Positions 1-10,652 of a stretch of 64,000 nucleotides of DNA are shown piece after piece. The stretch lies in the NCBI GenBank assembly GCA_020740775.1, contig JAHEWK010000006.1, positions 1,116,001 through 1,180,000 of the forward strand, given 5' to 3'. The notes beneath the pieces were generated by a model. That model was not told the origin of the DNA, did no database searches, and was given only the letters and a program-made list of their open reading frames with translations. Every line of letters begins with the position of its first letter. The first letter of the stretch is position 1. This DNA comes from Ilyonectria destructans (Eukaryota; Ascomycota; Sordariomycetes; Hypocreales; Nectriaceae). A program made the position numbers and the translations under genes.

Positions 1-2661
1 ATGAAAAGAAGATGATGATGCCAGCAATCGCAATGCCACATGACCAAGCTGCTGAGAGCACGAAATTGTACTGAGAAAGGTTAGCATGAACCACACCAGG
101 GTGTATATAGAATCACATACCTTAGACCATAAGCCAAGGAAGCGTGACTTGAGGTATATCCAAGAGAAGTAGGCAATGGGCACAGAGGGCCAAACATATG
201 ACATGTTATATGGCGCCCAGACGATGCCTCCGTACATGATGGCGACAGGGTGAATCTGTCGGGTCCACGTCCACTTGGGGAACTTCTTGTTGAGGCCCCA
301 AACCAAAAATACAACAGCAACACCAAGAGGGAAACCAACCAAGATCTCGCTGTACTGCCCGTTGTGGCCCCAGATCTTCTTAGGACCAACGGTTCCCCAA
401 AGAACCGAAGCAGTGAAGAAGGTATTAACACCAGGGCACGTCATCTTGTATCGCGCGTCTTCGGTACACACATCATCAATGCGGGTCATCTGGAAGTTCA
501 AGACTCCGACGCAGATGAAGGTGCTGATGAAGGTGGCAACGATCTGGGCTGAAAAGGTGTGTCGAGGAGGAATCTTGACGTAGTGGGCGAGTTTGAGATC
601 GTTGGAGAACATGACGGCGTGCGCGCAAGTGACATATCCGAAAGACTTGAAGTAGTTCATGGCCAAGGCATTACCCTCCACCCACGAGCCTCCAATAAAC
701 TCGGCGAGGACGTTGAGAGTAACTTCGATTCCAGTCATGGCCTTGATGATGCCGACGGGGATGACAAAGACAATGCAGAGACCAAGACCATAGAAGATGA
801 CTCCAGGCGAGGTATGCGTCTCCCAGCCAGCGATGCCCGAGATACCAAGCACGATGGCGAGGACCAGGCAGATTGTGTACCACCACTCCGGGACCTCTCG
901 ATAAGACTTCATCAGACGGTTGTGAACGTCCAGATCATGCAAATCCTCATTGCCGGTGGGCTTCTTCTTCCGGATGCTGTTAATAATGCCCTTGAATCCG
1001 GTAACAATCTCGCGGCGATGATACAGCACTGCGTAGGTAAGGGTCGAGCTGTAGATGGCAAAGAAGAACATGTAGATGACAACGTTTCCAGCGCCCAGGA
1101 ACGGCGGTGAGTATGCGGCATACTTGTCCTGGTCGAACAGGCCACGGTCGTTGACAGCGCGGGAAACATTGTAGAGGTGGCCAAAGTGGTCGTAGACGCG
1201 GTTGGTGTTGATGGGGAGGTAGCCAGTGTCGTACAGGTTTCCATACCAGAATCCGAGAACAACCCAGAAGGAAATGAAGACGCCAATGAACCGGTTAAAG
1301 GTACTAAAGAAGGGAACCATGAGGGGGTCCGCCGAGTCCCAAAGCAAAACATTCCAGTCAAAGGTGGGGAACGGGTTAACGCCAAGGCCATTGTTGGAGC
1401 CAGTGATGGTATTCAGATCGCGGTTGTTGGGGGCGATCCAGGTGATCCAGTTAAAGTTGGAGAGCGAGGTCCAGATGAAGTTGGGGAACCAGAACCAGAT
1501 GAACATGGCTCCAAACATGGCGTAGAAGAACTTGAGGCGGGAGATGCGCCACACCTTGCCAAAGGGGCCTTCGACGGGCGTGTTGACGTCGTTGTGGAAG
1601 GCCGAGTTGAGGGCGATGGTGACAAGAGAGGCGGGCCAGACACAGTACGAGGGGTAGACCAGGAAGCGGCGACAGATGCCAGCCATGCCGTAGCCGATGA
1701 AGTTTGTGCTGAGGGCAATGAGGATCTGGTAGGCGAAGTGGGAGGCGTAGGGTTGGTCGAAGTACTGGGGAAGGTATTGGACCCAGATGATGTAGTTTGT
1801 GTAGGGGGTGTTGTATGCGACATTGGCCATGATGGTGATGAGCATGTGCTCCTTCTTGGAGAAGGGACCGGGGTTGAGAGAATGGCGCACGCCGAGGAGC
1901 GTGAAGCCTACATCGGGTAGCCAGCGCTCGCAGCCCCTGCCGATGGGGTAGGCCAGCAACTGAGCAACATTGGCCATGATGCGGATGGCAGGTTGACGAA
2001 TGTCGAAGAGTTGGTTGGTAAAGGCGAGCAGAATGGAAAAGGCAAGACCGATAGCCCAGCTGCGAATGGTGGAGCTGGGTATGCTGGTGTCGTCCTTGTT
2101 GTCTACGACGGCGCGGACCTCGGCGTAGGGGCTGTTGTTTGTGATGAGGGCGGCCTCGAGCTTCATCTCTTGGATCATGTTTTCGTATTTTTCGGGGTTG
2201 GTGAAGAGGTCTTCGTGTTCGAGGAAGGCCTGGATCTTTTGGATAACGGACAGGGGGAAGTTGGGGTCCTTTTCGTGGATGCGGTAGACGCGTGCCATGA
2301 TATCGCGGACATCTTCGAGGGTGTACTTGGAGGCGAGCTCGCGGGCCTCGAGAAGGTCATCCTCGGTGACGTGGAGGTCTTGCTCGGTAATGTGATAGTC
2401 GCCAAGATCGTCTTCATCGTAGGAAAAGGACTACACGACGGTCAATTGTCAATGGAATGGGGACGAGAGCCAGGGGTGGAAGGAATAGAGCCGTGATGAT
2501 GGGGACAAGAGATGAGTGAGGTTTTGGGCAAGACTTACCTCATTGTAGTCGGAAGCTACGTCGTTGGTAACCTGAGAGTGAGTAGTCCGGACGGACTGAG
2601 AGCGGCGGATGGACCCGGGGACGTCCCCGCCCATAGGGACCGTCTTCTCGTTTTCCGCCAT
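1..2661 (-). CDS. OPT-family oligopeptide transporter (C-terminus off the left edge)
   Basis: Proton-coupled peptide (or glutathione/siderophore-type) transporter of the plasma or an internal membrane. The ATG at 2661 is the first in frame and opens a hydrophilic N-terminus of about 110 residues that includes an acidic stretch (SYDEDDLGDYHITEQDLHV). After it come many hydrophobic segments, with family-typical stretches such as ISFWVVLGFWYGNLYDTGYL, GNALAMNYFKSFGYVTCAHA and VWGLNKKFPKWTW. The model has three exons: 2539-2661, 121-2430 and 1-70. Introns are 2431-2538 (GTAAGT donor) and 71-120 (GTATGT donor, GCTAAC branch, CTTTCTCAG acceptor); both joins are in phase. About 834 residues are visible, so I expect only a few tens to be missing. 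The substrate cannot be read from sequence. The family call is firm. Confidence 0.93.
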
Positions 2662-5600
2662 GGCCACGGGGCCGGAAGGATGGCGATGGCTTCACTCGTC
2701 CAGTTTCACTCGTCAGGCGTCGCGCCGTGACGGGGCAGTCGCAGATGTGGAGAGAATGGCGCGCAGGGTGAGATGGCGATGGGATGCGAGGGACGGCGAC
2801 GGGTAGCGACGTGGACGGGTATCGGATTGAGCAAGCGCGCTCTGGCTTCGGGGGATGGATGCGGGATCCAATCGGGGGATTGGCGATGGCTCGGAGGGTC
2901 GACTCGAACAGACGAGAAGGCGGAGAGGATGGTCGAGCGGCAGGGAGAGGAGAAGGAGAGGAGAAGAGAGGGATAGAGGGAGAGATCGAGAGCAAGGGTG
3001 CGTGGGCGGCGATGGTGTTTTAGGACGGTTCGGGAGCGAGGCAGCGCAGGACTGGGGAAGCGGCAGTGACAGAGCGGACGGAAGCGGTAGGGAGCGGTAG
3101 GGAGCGGTACGGTTGTGGTTGCCGTGTCTCGTCTCGCGCAATTACGACGTGGGCGATGTGTGGTCGATGCGTGGATCGATGCGTGGATCGACAGAAGCGG
3201 ACTGGACGTGAGTGGGATCTGGGACCTGGGATCGGGATTCGGCAGTGGAGGTAGACGTTGTCAGTTGCTCTGCTCGTATCATCCAGGCTGGGGCCAAGAC
3301 GCCGTAGTGTCGTGTGTTTCCGCAGAGTCGGGGTTGGCGGACGGCAGAGCGGCAGAGCGGCAGCGGGCAAAAGTGGGAGTTGAGTTGTATTCGAGAAACA
3401 AGGTGGCCGAGTGGGAGTTGAGTTGAGTGGCTGTGGCTGTGGCCGTGGGAGTGGCCGTGGGAAGGAAAGGAAGGAATGATGCTAGCCCGCAGCGGCCAGA
3501 ACAGAATAGCGCAGAGCGGAGCGGATGCAGCGCAGTCCACGGGTGTGATTAGTGCTGTAAGGTCGCTGCAGCAGGCAGGACAGATGTGCAGAAGGTCCTA
3601 CGTAGTTGCGTCGTAGTACCGCCGAACACACGGCGTAGGTGGCGGCGGCGGCCCAGAGGAGATTTTTCGGTGGGGAGGGTGGGAACGCTGGGGGTCCTTG
3701 GAAGAACAGCGCTGAGCAGCCTGGTACGCCCCAGTTACGCCCCCCCAAAAAGCCCCAGCCCGTCCCCAGCTCGGAACGGGAGAGCCGTAGTGCGTCGCAC
3801 ATAGCGTCGTCGTCCGCACTTCTGGGCCTTTTTGCGGCCAGAGATGCGCAGCACAGAACCACAGAAACCACGGAAACCACACAAGCACACACAAGCACGG
3901 CAAAGACGGCTTCTCCCAAGGCTTGGTGGCTTTTTCCCCGGCTTCGTCTGGCCCAGTGCGCGCCTGCCTCTGGCCCTTGAGGGTTTCTGCTAGTTCGCAG
4001 CCGGCAACGCTGGAGTCTCAACTCTCAATGCAAACCATCACTCGTCGAGCGCCAGGCTTCAGGTCGAGCGAAATGAGCATCTACACAAACTCCGCGGAAT
4101 GCTGGTCCAAGCGATCGGGACTCGGCAGGAGTCAGACACTCGAGGTCCGCGAATAGAGGCGCCGCAATCAGTCACTCCGTCATCAACCCCTTGTTGCCGG
4201 CCCTGCCCAGACAATCGAGAAACAGCGCCCAGTCCTGCACCGTGGGGCGGTTGGGCCGGCGTTGCCGTGGGCCAGCTGCGCGTATTGATTTGATGCTAAC
4301 CCGACCGGGTTCGCGGTTGAGGGCGAAACGAAAGCATCTGGAAGAGGAGTCAGGACTCCAGAGTGCGCAGCGGAGGCACGTAATGGAGCTATCATTGTCG
4401 AATCCTCCTCTCGCCGTCTATCCCTTGGTCTTTGTTTCTTGGTCTCCAGGACTCTCACTTTGTCGTCTGTCCAAACGTGCGTGTCGTCGCTCCCTCTCCC
4501 GCCTCTCCTGTCCCTCGGAACAGACGGCACAGCGACGGCGTGATCGTCTCGGCGCCGCTGCCAGAGATCCAATCTTGTCTTGGTCCCCAAGTCGTGTCAA
4601 AGCAGTGTGTCTAGCCGAAACAGGCCAAGCGCTGTCGCCGCTCTTCCGGGGTCGCGGACTTTCCAAGGTCCGGGTCACGTGGTCCGCATGCTGGCCGCTC
4701 ACTCGTGCTTTAAGTTGCTCCCACGCACTCTTCGTCTATCAATCCTGATACACAGCTTAAAGCAGCGTCACATCGATCCATCGTCCCATCTTCCCCCCCC
4801 TGCCCCAGCGTCCCCCAGCGTCCCTTCGCAGGCCACACAAGCAATGGGTTTGCCTCAGGGCGCCTTCTTTTCTGCTTCCTGATTGTCTTGGCTGCCGAGG
4901 AGCCGCATCTCAGCGCCTGGGCTGGCTTGCGGCCCTTGTCAGCCCTTGTCAGCAGCCAACAAATGCCGTCATTTCAGAATCTCCGTCTTTTTGACGTGCC
5001 GACCGATGCACCGCTGCACCGCTGTGACCTGTTCGTCCACCGCTGTCCACTGTTGTCCTCCGACTCCAACCATCGACGCCAAGAGCATGTATAGATGGAT
5101 ATTTGTTCAAGTCAACTCCCTGATGCTTCGTTCCCCAAAACCCGAATTCAGCCAGTAGTGTGCGGCTTTTAAGACACGTGGCTCCCTCCTGATTCGGACG
5201 GACCTGGCCCTTGCATCGGATCAAGTCACGAATCCCATTTCACCAAATCTGTCTGATCCCGTCCAATGCAGCATGCCGCGTCCCGCAAAGTCCGAACATG
5301 TGCTTTCGTAATCGCAAAAAGTTACTTCCTCTTTAGGCTATCATTCGCCAGTTTCAAGAGTCTAGTTAGCCAAGACGGCTATTCGGAAGGAAATAGCGCT
5401 TCCATTTGGAATTCCACCGTTCGTGTTACGGATTTATTTACGACTGATCATTTGACGTTTCCGATACGAAATACAACAAAGCGGATAAGTATGCTAAGAA
5501 TACAATCACAAGAAGTCCACCAATACACATACACACCATCATCTTTTCTTTGTCGCTGTCTCATTCCCATGTCTGAATTCGTCGCGAGCTCTTTACGCTT

Positions 5601-5895
5601 GTCCGAGTAGCATTTGATGCCTGCGCCGATAGTCATGCTCTGCGTTAAGAACCAATATTGTATAATTGGAGGAGGTGAGGGAGGTATATGGTCTTTACTT
5701 TCGCTTGCTTGCATTCGTTAGGAGAAACCTTCAAGCAAGGAAGAGCCCAAACCTTGAACTGCATCACATGTCTACAGTTATGCGTTTCGGAATGGCATTG
5801 CCGTCCAACCGTCCTGAATAGTTAGCCAAACCATGCCGAACAGGATCCTAAACCTTAAATATAGATGAAGTGACGGTTTGACAACTGGACTCCAC
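2662..5895. other. 3.2 kb spacer: OPT promoter and non-coding DNA
   Basis: No ORF here reads like a protein; the long ones (for example 4191-4748 plus and 3482-4021 minus) are low-complexity and arginine/serine-rich, as expected from GC-rich chance frames. The first kilobase upstream of the transporter is strongly purine-rich on the plus strand (pyrimidine-rich in the gene's sense) and holds two short tandem repeats. From about 5.3 kb the DNA becomes AT-richer towards the 3' end of the next gene. Confidence 0.6.
3081..3187. repeat. Two short tandem repeats upstream of the OPT gene
   Basis: A 10-bp unit (GGAGCGGTAG) occurs three times at 3081-3110, the first and last copies with a mismatch. 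A 12-bp unit (TCGATGCGTGGA) occurs twice at about 3164-3187. Both lie 420-530 bp upstream of the transporter start. No function is evident. Confidence 0.7.
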
Positions 5896-7672
5896 TCATA
5901 TCACTCGGCCTTGCGTTGCCGTTGCAAAAGCAAGCTTCCCCGGGTCATCGTGGATAATGTCAATCCACATGACCCCTTTGACCCGCTTTCGAACTTCGCT
6001 CCAGGGCTGGTCCCCAACCAACTCATTAATGGACTCTACCAACCAGGTCTCGTTGCCCTTGAAGACGATGATAGACCCCACGAGAAGGAGCCAGAGTTTT
6101 AGATCGGCAATTTCCGGACCATCGACCTGTATTTCCTCAATACATTGGCGCAGTTGGCGGTAGAATCTCTCTGATTTCAGTTTCAGCCCTAGTTTAGGTG
6201 AATGTAGGAAGAGCGTGGACTCGAAGGCGAGGAGGCCGATGCGGATCGATTCCTCCAGAGGATACACATCTGCTGGGTATTCGACGAGCAGCAGTCGGTA
6301 CTGAATGGAAAGCATTATTTCCTGGAACAACTCAGGTCTGAGTTTCTTGTGGCCGGGGACCAGCGAGTTGGTCATGTTCGAAAACCCATAAAGGTCTGTG
6401 AAGACGTGCTGAAGTCTGTAGTCGCACCGCTCGACGGCGCTCTGAATTCTCGAGGGCGGTGGTCGGTTGTAGGGTAGAGAATTTCGTCGCAACGTCAGTT
6501 CGAGGAATGGCTCCCATGATAGCTTGCCGTCGTATATGTCGGGCTTGGTACCACTTGTGATGGACCACCCGAGATCAACCCTACCGCCGAGTTGTTAATG
6601 CTCGCCCGCGTCCGACAGCTGGGGAACTTACTGGCAGAGTTTGATTTGTAGTTGCCGGTTGTGGTCAAGTGATGCCAAACCCCCGCGCATCCTAACCATG
6701 TCGCTGAGTCCTCGGGCATGCGCTTTGAACCCTGCCGCGTCGCCAGTAGCATCTGCCACCATGGCCAGCGTAGCGACGACCGATATGGTGGTGTCCTCAA
6801 TTTGTGTCTCGCGGTCTTGAATCTTTCCTTGGAGGAGGCGGATGCTCTGTCGAAGGCGGCTCTGCGTTCGTGCCGAGAAGCCCCCCGAACAGTTGACATC
6901 GCCGCCGTTGGCCGCTGCTCGCAAGTCGACGAAGTCTTGGAATGCGCTGACCATGAACAGCACGGATTGAAGGTAGGCGGGATCTTCGAGCAGCCATCGG
7001 AACCAGCAGACTTTTGTGTGGTCATATTGGCAACACCATTCAACAGGGTACATGGTCTCTTTAACGGTGGTCAAGACTGCATCTTGTTAGACAACGTCAA
7101 GAATGGAAGAAAACACAGATGGAGCTTTACACGTAAAGATCATATACCGAGACACCTCATCTAGTGGAGCTGCAAAGTTGAAGAGCTTTAGATCAGAAGG
7201 GACTCTAGAAATCCCCGTGGGGCATGGCGTCTGGGTAGTGACCTCTTCTAAGGAATCGTGTTCAGTGGGTTGAGGTGCCTCGGTAGCGGGCAAGGCCTCG
7301 ATTTGAACCAAAGCATCACCGCGGTGCGCTTCTGAAGCTGACGTGTTCGTCCGGACCACTACATTTCGTTGTGAGTCGTCGTCGTGACGCTTCTTATTCT
7401 TGCCGCGCATGACATGGCTCCGGATGATCTTGCGGGCGTTGGGATGGGGCTTTCCGCCCGAATCCGAGGCGACGAACTCGAACTTGTTGGCTGCTGCATA
7501 TCAGAAGTGCTCGTGAAAAAGGATGAAAAGGGAAGAATAACACACAACGGACAAGGCGGGTTGTTGTTTTCTTTGTCTTGGGCCCCTTGCAGGCAGCTAG
7601 GTGCGGCTTGGCAGTCGTCGTTTTGGAGAGTGGCTCCAACATGACGTCGAGGTGGCTGCGGTTCGGCTTCAA
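5896..7672 (-). CDS. Fungal_trans_2 (DUF3468)-like transcriptional regulator
   Basis: Predicted nuclear regulator, 539 residues. Exons are 7546-7672, 7131-7493, 6632-7076 and 5896-6580, with introns of 52, 54 and 51 bp; all joins are in frame. The N-terminus carries a phenylalanine-rich KFEFV segment, then a conserved RSHVMR motif and a basic GKNKKR run, which is the usual opening of fungal proteins with a C-terminal Fungal_trans_2 domain. The rest is helical and hydrophobic (GLSDMVRMRGGL, LGWSITSGTKPDIYDGKL, ELVGDQPWSEVRKRVKGVMW). I see no Zn2Cys6 cluster, so DNA binding may need a partner or be absent. The start could instead be the second ATG ten codons downstream. The donor of intron 1 could be GTTGTG three bases upstream of the chosen GTGTGT. 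The gene is divergent from an SDR gene, which may be its target. Family call moderate to good; regulon unknown. Confidence 0.8.
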
Positions 7673-8288
7673 GTCAGGCCGACTCGGTCACTCGGATCGC
7701 CTCTCGAGTCTCTTGCAACGCCGATGTCTTTGAAATCTAGGTCACCTAAGGGAGAGTTGAAAAAAGCTTGGATTATTTTCCCTTCTAGGAAAGCAATCGA
7801 GGAAGCATGAGCAGACTGCGGAGAGGGCCGTCGTCAGCCCGGCCAGCCACACCGTGGTGGAGTGCCAGAAGAGAGTATTGTTTTCCTATTTGGGAAAGGC
7901 ACACAGCTTCCCCAACCTTTAACTGGGCCCGACTCGGGATGCTTCACGCCTGCGATTCGCTACAATATTGGTTGCAGATAAAGAGAAGATGAATTGTTTT
8001 CCTAAGGGGGTTGGCCTTGTAAGTGGCAACGGGTTGCGATATGTCCGCGTGGACGATGTCTCTGCTCAGCGCCGCCATGTTTAATCGCGAAGCCCGATGG
8101 ATTGTGTTCCATTTTGGGATATCGCGGTGTTCTGTGAACAGAGTCGAAAGTAGATAAAAGGGACATCGAGACGTTCCATACGAGGATGGAGGACCGAATC
8201 GCACACCCTCTTGGATCTCTTGGAATCATATTACCAACTTCACCATTCCCAAACCCCCAAATTTCCCACCCTCAGTCCGCTCCTCACC
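7673..8288. promoter_or_regulatory. Shared divergent promoter of the regulator and the SDR gene
   Basis: The 616 bp between two head-to-head start codons must hold both promoters. The SDR side ends in a C-rich leader with a strong CACCATGGC start context. I could not pick out a convincing CGG-triplet binding site. Confidence 0.6.
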
Positions 8289-9389
8289 ATGGCCCCGAAA
8301 TCACTCGAGTTGACTCCCGCTGGATTTCGCTTCTTCCAGTCCCAGCTCGTCAAGCCCGTCTCTATCCCAAAGGGCACTTCTCTCGCCGGCCAAACGGCCA
8401 TCGTCACGGGCTCCAACGGCGGCCTCGGGTTCCAGTGCGCCCTGAGTCTGCTGGGCCTGGGCCTCTCACGTCTGGTCATGGCTGTGCGGACGCCGTCGAA
8501 GGGTGAAGATGCTGCTGCTATGTTGAGGCAAAAGTTCCTGTCGGCCACTGTTGAGGTCTGGCAGGTCGATATGCTCTCGTACGAAAGCATCCAAGCATTT
8601 GCAGCCAAGTGTGAGACGCTAGATCGGATCGACTTTGCCATCCTCAATGCGGGCGCTATTGAGGAGAAGTTCAAGTTAGGCCCGGAAGGACACGAGATCA
8701 TGTTCCAGGTCAACTACCTCTCCACAGTTCTCCTCTCTTCTCTTCTTCTGCCCACGTTGAAATACAAAGCTCCCTCCGGAAACCCAGGTCGTTTGACCAT
8801 CGTCAATTCGGGCTCGGCACTTATGCCTAAGTTCGCCAACGCGGCATCTGACCCATTCCTTCCGTACTACGACGATGAGTCTAAATTTGACCCGATGGAT
8901 TCTTACACCAGTAGCAAAGCCCTCGGGCACTTCTGGATCGTCAAACTAGCGGAGCGGGTGAGCGCTGACGACGTCGTGGTCAACTTGGTGGACCCCGGAT
9001 TAGTCAAGGGGACAAGCCTTCACCAAAATCTCAACATCGTCGTCAAGGCCATCTTCACCGTCGTCAAAGCACTAACTGGCAGGACCATGGAGCAGGGTGC
9101 AAGCACATTTATCGATGCGGCGGTGGTGCGTGGGAAAGAGAGCCACGGGAGCAACGTGATGGACTGGGAGCTTTTCCAGTAAGTAAACTCCCCGCAAGCA
9201 ACGCGTCTTCCGCAAACCGTTCGGGGATTCCAAAGGTAGATACAGATACTAACTTGGACTGTACTCAGCTACAACATGGCTGTCTACGGCCCTGGTGGAG
9301 AAAAGCTGAGAGATCGGATTTGGAGCGAAACCCTGTCGGCACTGGCGTTTGTGGATATTGATGGAGTTCTCGACTCGCTGTCTCGATGA
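8289..9389 (+). CDS. Short-chain dehydrogenase/reductase (SDR)
   Basis: NAD(P)-dependent oxidoreductase, 336 residues, in two exons (8289-9178 and 9269-9389) with a 90-bp intron (GTAAGT donor, ACTAAC branch, CTCAG acceptor). The Rossmann nucleotide-binding motif TGSNGGLG is at residues 40-47, the structural LNAG motif at 119-122, the family Asn in FQVNYLS at 142, the catalytic Ser in VNSGS at 174-176, and the YTSSK active-site Tyr/Lys at 206 and 210. A DPG motif follows, as in the retinol-dehydrogenase-like fungal SDRs often found with secondary metabolism. I chose the ATG at 8289 over an upstream in-frame non-ATG start because of its CACCATGGC context. The adjacent divergent regulator suggests co-regulation. 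The substrate is unknown. Confidence 0.93.
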
Positions 9390-10058
9390 ACCTCGTAGTA
9401 TCAGGGAGAGGAGATCACTGTTGGGGAGATATTGGTGTATTTAATCGAGGAGGGGACACTGAAGCGGTCGGTGTTGATGTTCGGTTCGTTCGCGGTAAGT
9501 TCGAGGGGGGGGATTGTTCGTAACATTTCGAGAGGATGGGTGGACAAGGTCAAGTCAGTCCGCATTTCGCCATTCAGTAAAGACACTTTAATAATATGGT
9601 AGCAATTTCATAGCTGAATGCTTGTTCGATTTGCATGATGTGGCTGTGTGAAGAGCATCACAAGAAAACAAGATTACAGCCTTTTCGCGCTCCTTGCTTG
9701 AGTCACATATCCCACGCGTCGGCCTGTTTTCCCAATCTCCCCAGCACTGGATTTTGTTTGCTCTTGCTAATATGCTCCTCGCCAGCCTGGTTGCGGCCCT
9801 GTGTTTTCCTGCTCTTGGCCCCGTGACCCCCTGAACAATGGTGCCTGTTCATGGAATAAATAGTGAACACATAATTTGTCACAGTAGTGAGGTTGTTCCC
9901 AAGCTCACCTAGACCTCACATCAACGTCTTTACTTCCAACCGTCACTCGAGGACTCTTGCAACCCAGAACTCTACATATCCCTTCGACCTCAACCTCAGA
10001 AACAACACGCGATCCTTCGGCACTCTTGACTTGCTCAACACGCAGACTTCATCACAAG
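9390..10058. promoter_or_regulatory. Spacer with the promoter of the repeat membrane protein
   Basis: This 670-bp stretch holds the 3' end of the SDR transcript and the promoter of the next gene. A TATA-like AATAAATAG lies near 9855-9863, and a CA-rich, CT-rich leader precedes the ATG at 10059. No other coding signal was seen. Confidence 0.5.
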
Positions 10059-10652
10059 ATGATGACCTTCTTCTTTATGGAAGTCTTTCACTTCATTTTG
10101 CTGTACTGTTGGATCGCTGCTTTCGCAGCAATGCTTCCCTTGAACCCTTACCTCCTCAGCATTTCCTTCATGCTCTATCTTCCGACTCTGGGCTCCATTA
10201 TGGAGTACGCTATCCGTATCAGCACCAACGTTTTTACTGCGGTCACCGACAACTTTCTTTTCGTCTTCCCTGGCCTTGTCCTCTTCGCGACTCTTTACTC
10301 CTGGCTTGACCTTTTCATGACAACCATCCCTTGGGACCCTGTTCTCATCTTTGTGGCCTTCATACTCAATGCTCGACTTCAAGGCGACTTTCTCGAGGCT
10401 TGCCGAATCTTGGTCATATTCCTGGTCGCCATGGTGTTTATGCAACTCTTTCCAGCGAACCCTATTCTCTTCGGTCTGGTCTTCGTACTCAACATTCGGG
10501 TTCAGGGCAACTTCTTGGAGCCCTTGCGGGTTGTCAGTATCATCGGGCTCATGGCGATGGCCGCAGGCCCCTTTCAGGCCAGCTTTCTCGATTTATTGCG
10601 GATTTTTGTGATCATCGTCCTAACATTCACGGCCATAATTCCCTTTATGTGA
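10059..10652 (+). CDS. Small hydrophobic protein with internal repeats, function unknown
   Basis: Uninterrupted ORF of 197 residues from an ATG-ATG pair at 10059; the longer frame to 9957 lacks membrane character and is probably leader. Almost the whole product is hydrophobic, consistent with about six membrane segments. An internal unit is visible: a P-x-[ND]-P turn, about 11 hydrophobic residues, then R-x-Q-G-x-F-L-E-x-x-R. The clearest copies are at residues 91-116 and 132-157, exactly 41 residues apart. A diverged copy spans 27-53, and a shortened copy (FQASFLDLLR) spans 172-181. I recognise no family. It lies downstream of the SDR gene on the same strand but with its own promoter-sized gap. 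The long consistent frame and repeat conservation support a real gene. Confidence 0.6.
   Translation: MMTFFFMEVFHFILLYCWIAAFAAMLPLNPYLLSISFMLYLPTLGSIMEYAIRISTNVFTAVTDNFLFVFPGLVLFATLYSWLDLFMTTIPWDPVLIFVAFILNARLQGDFLEACRILVIFLVAMVFMQLFPANPILFGLVFVLNIRVQGNFLEPLRVVSIIGLMAMAAGPFQASFLDLLRIFVIIVLTFTAIIPFM

Noticed and set aside
4191..4748. 185-codon plus-strand ORF upstream of the OPT gene
   Set aside because: Arg/Ser/Leu-rich without motifs, overlapped by other chance frames in GC-rich DNA.
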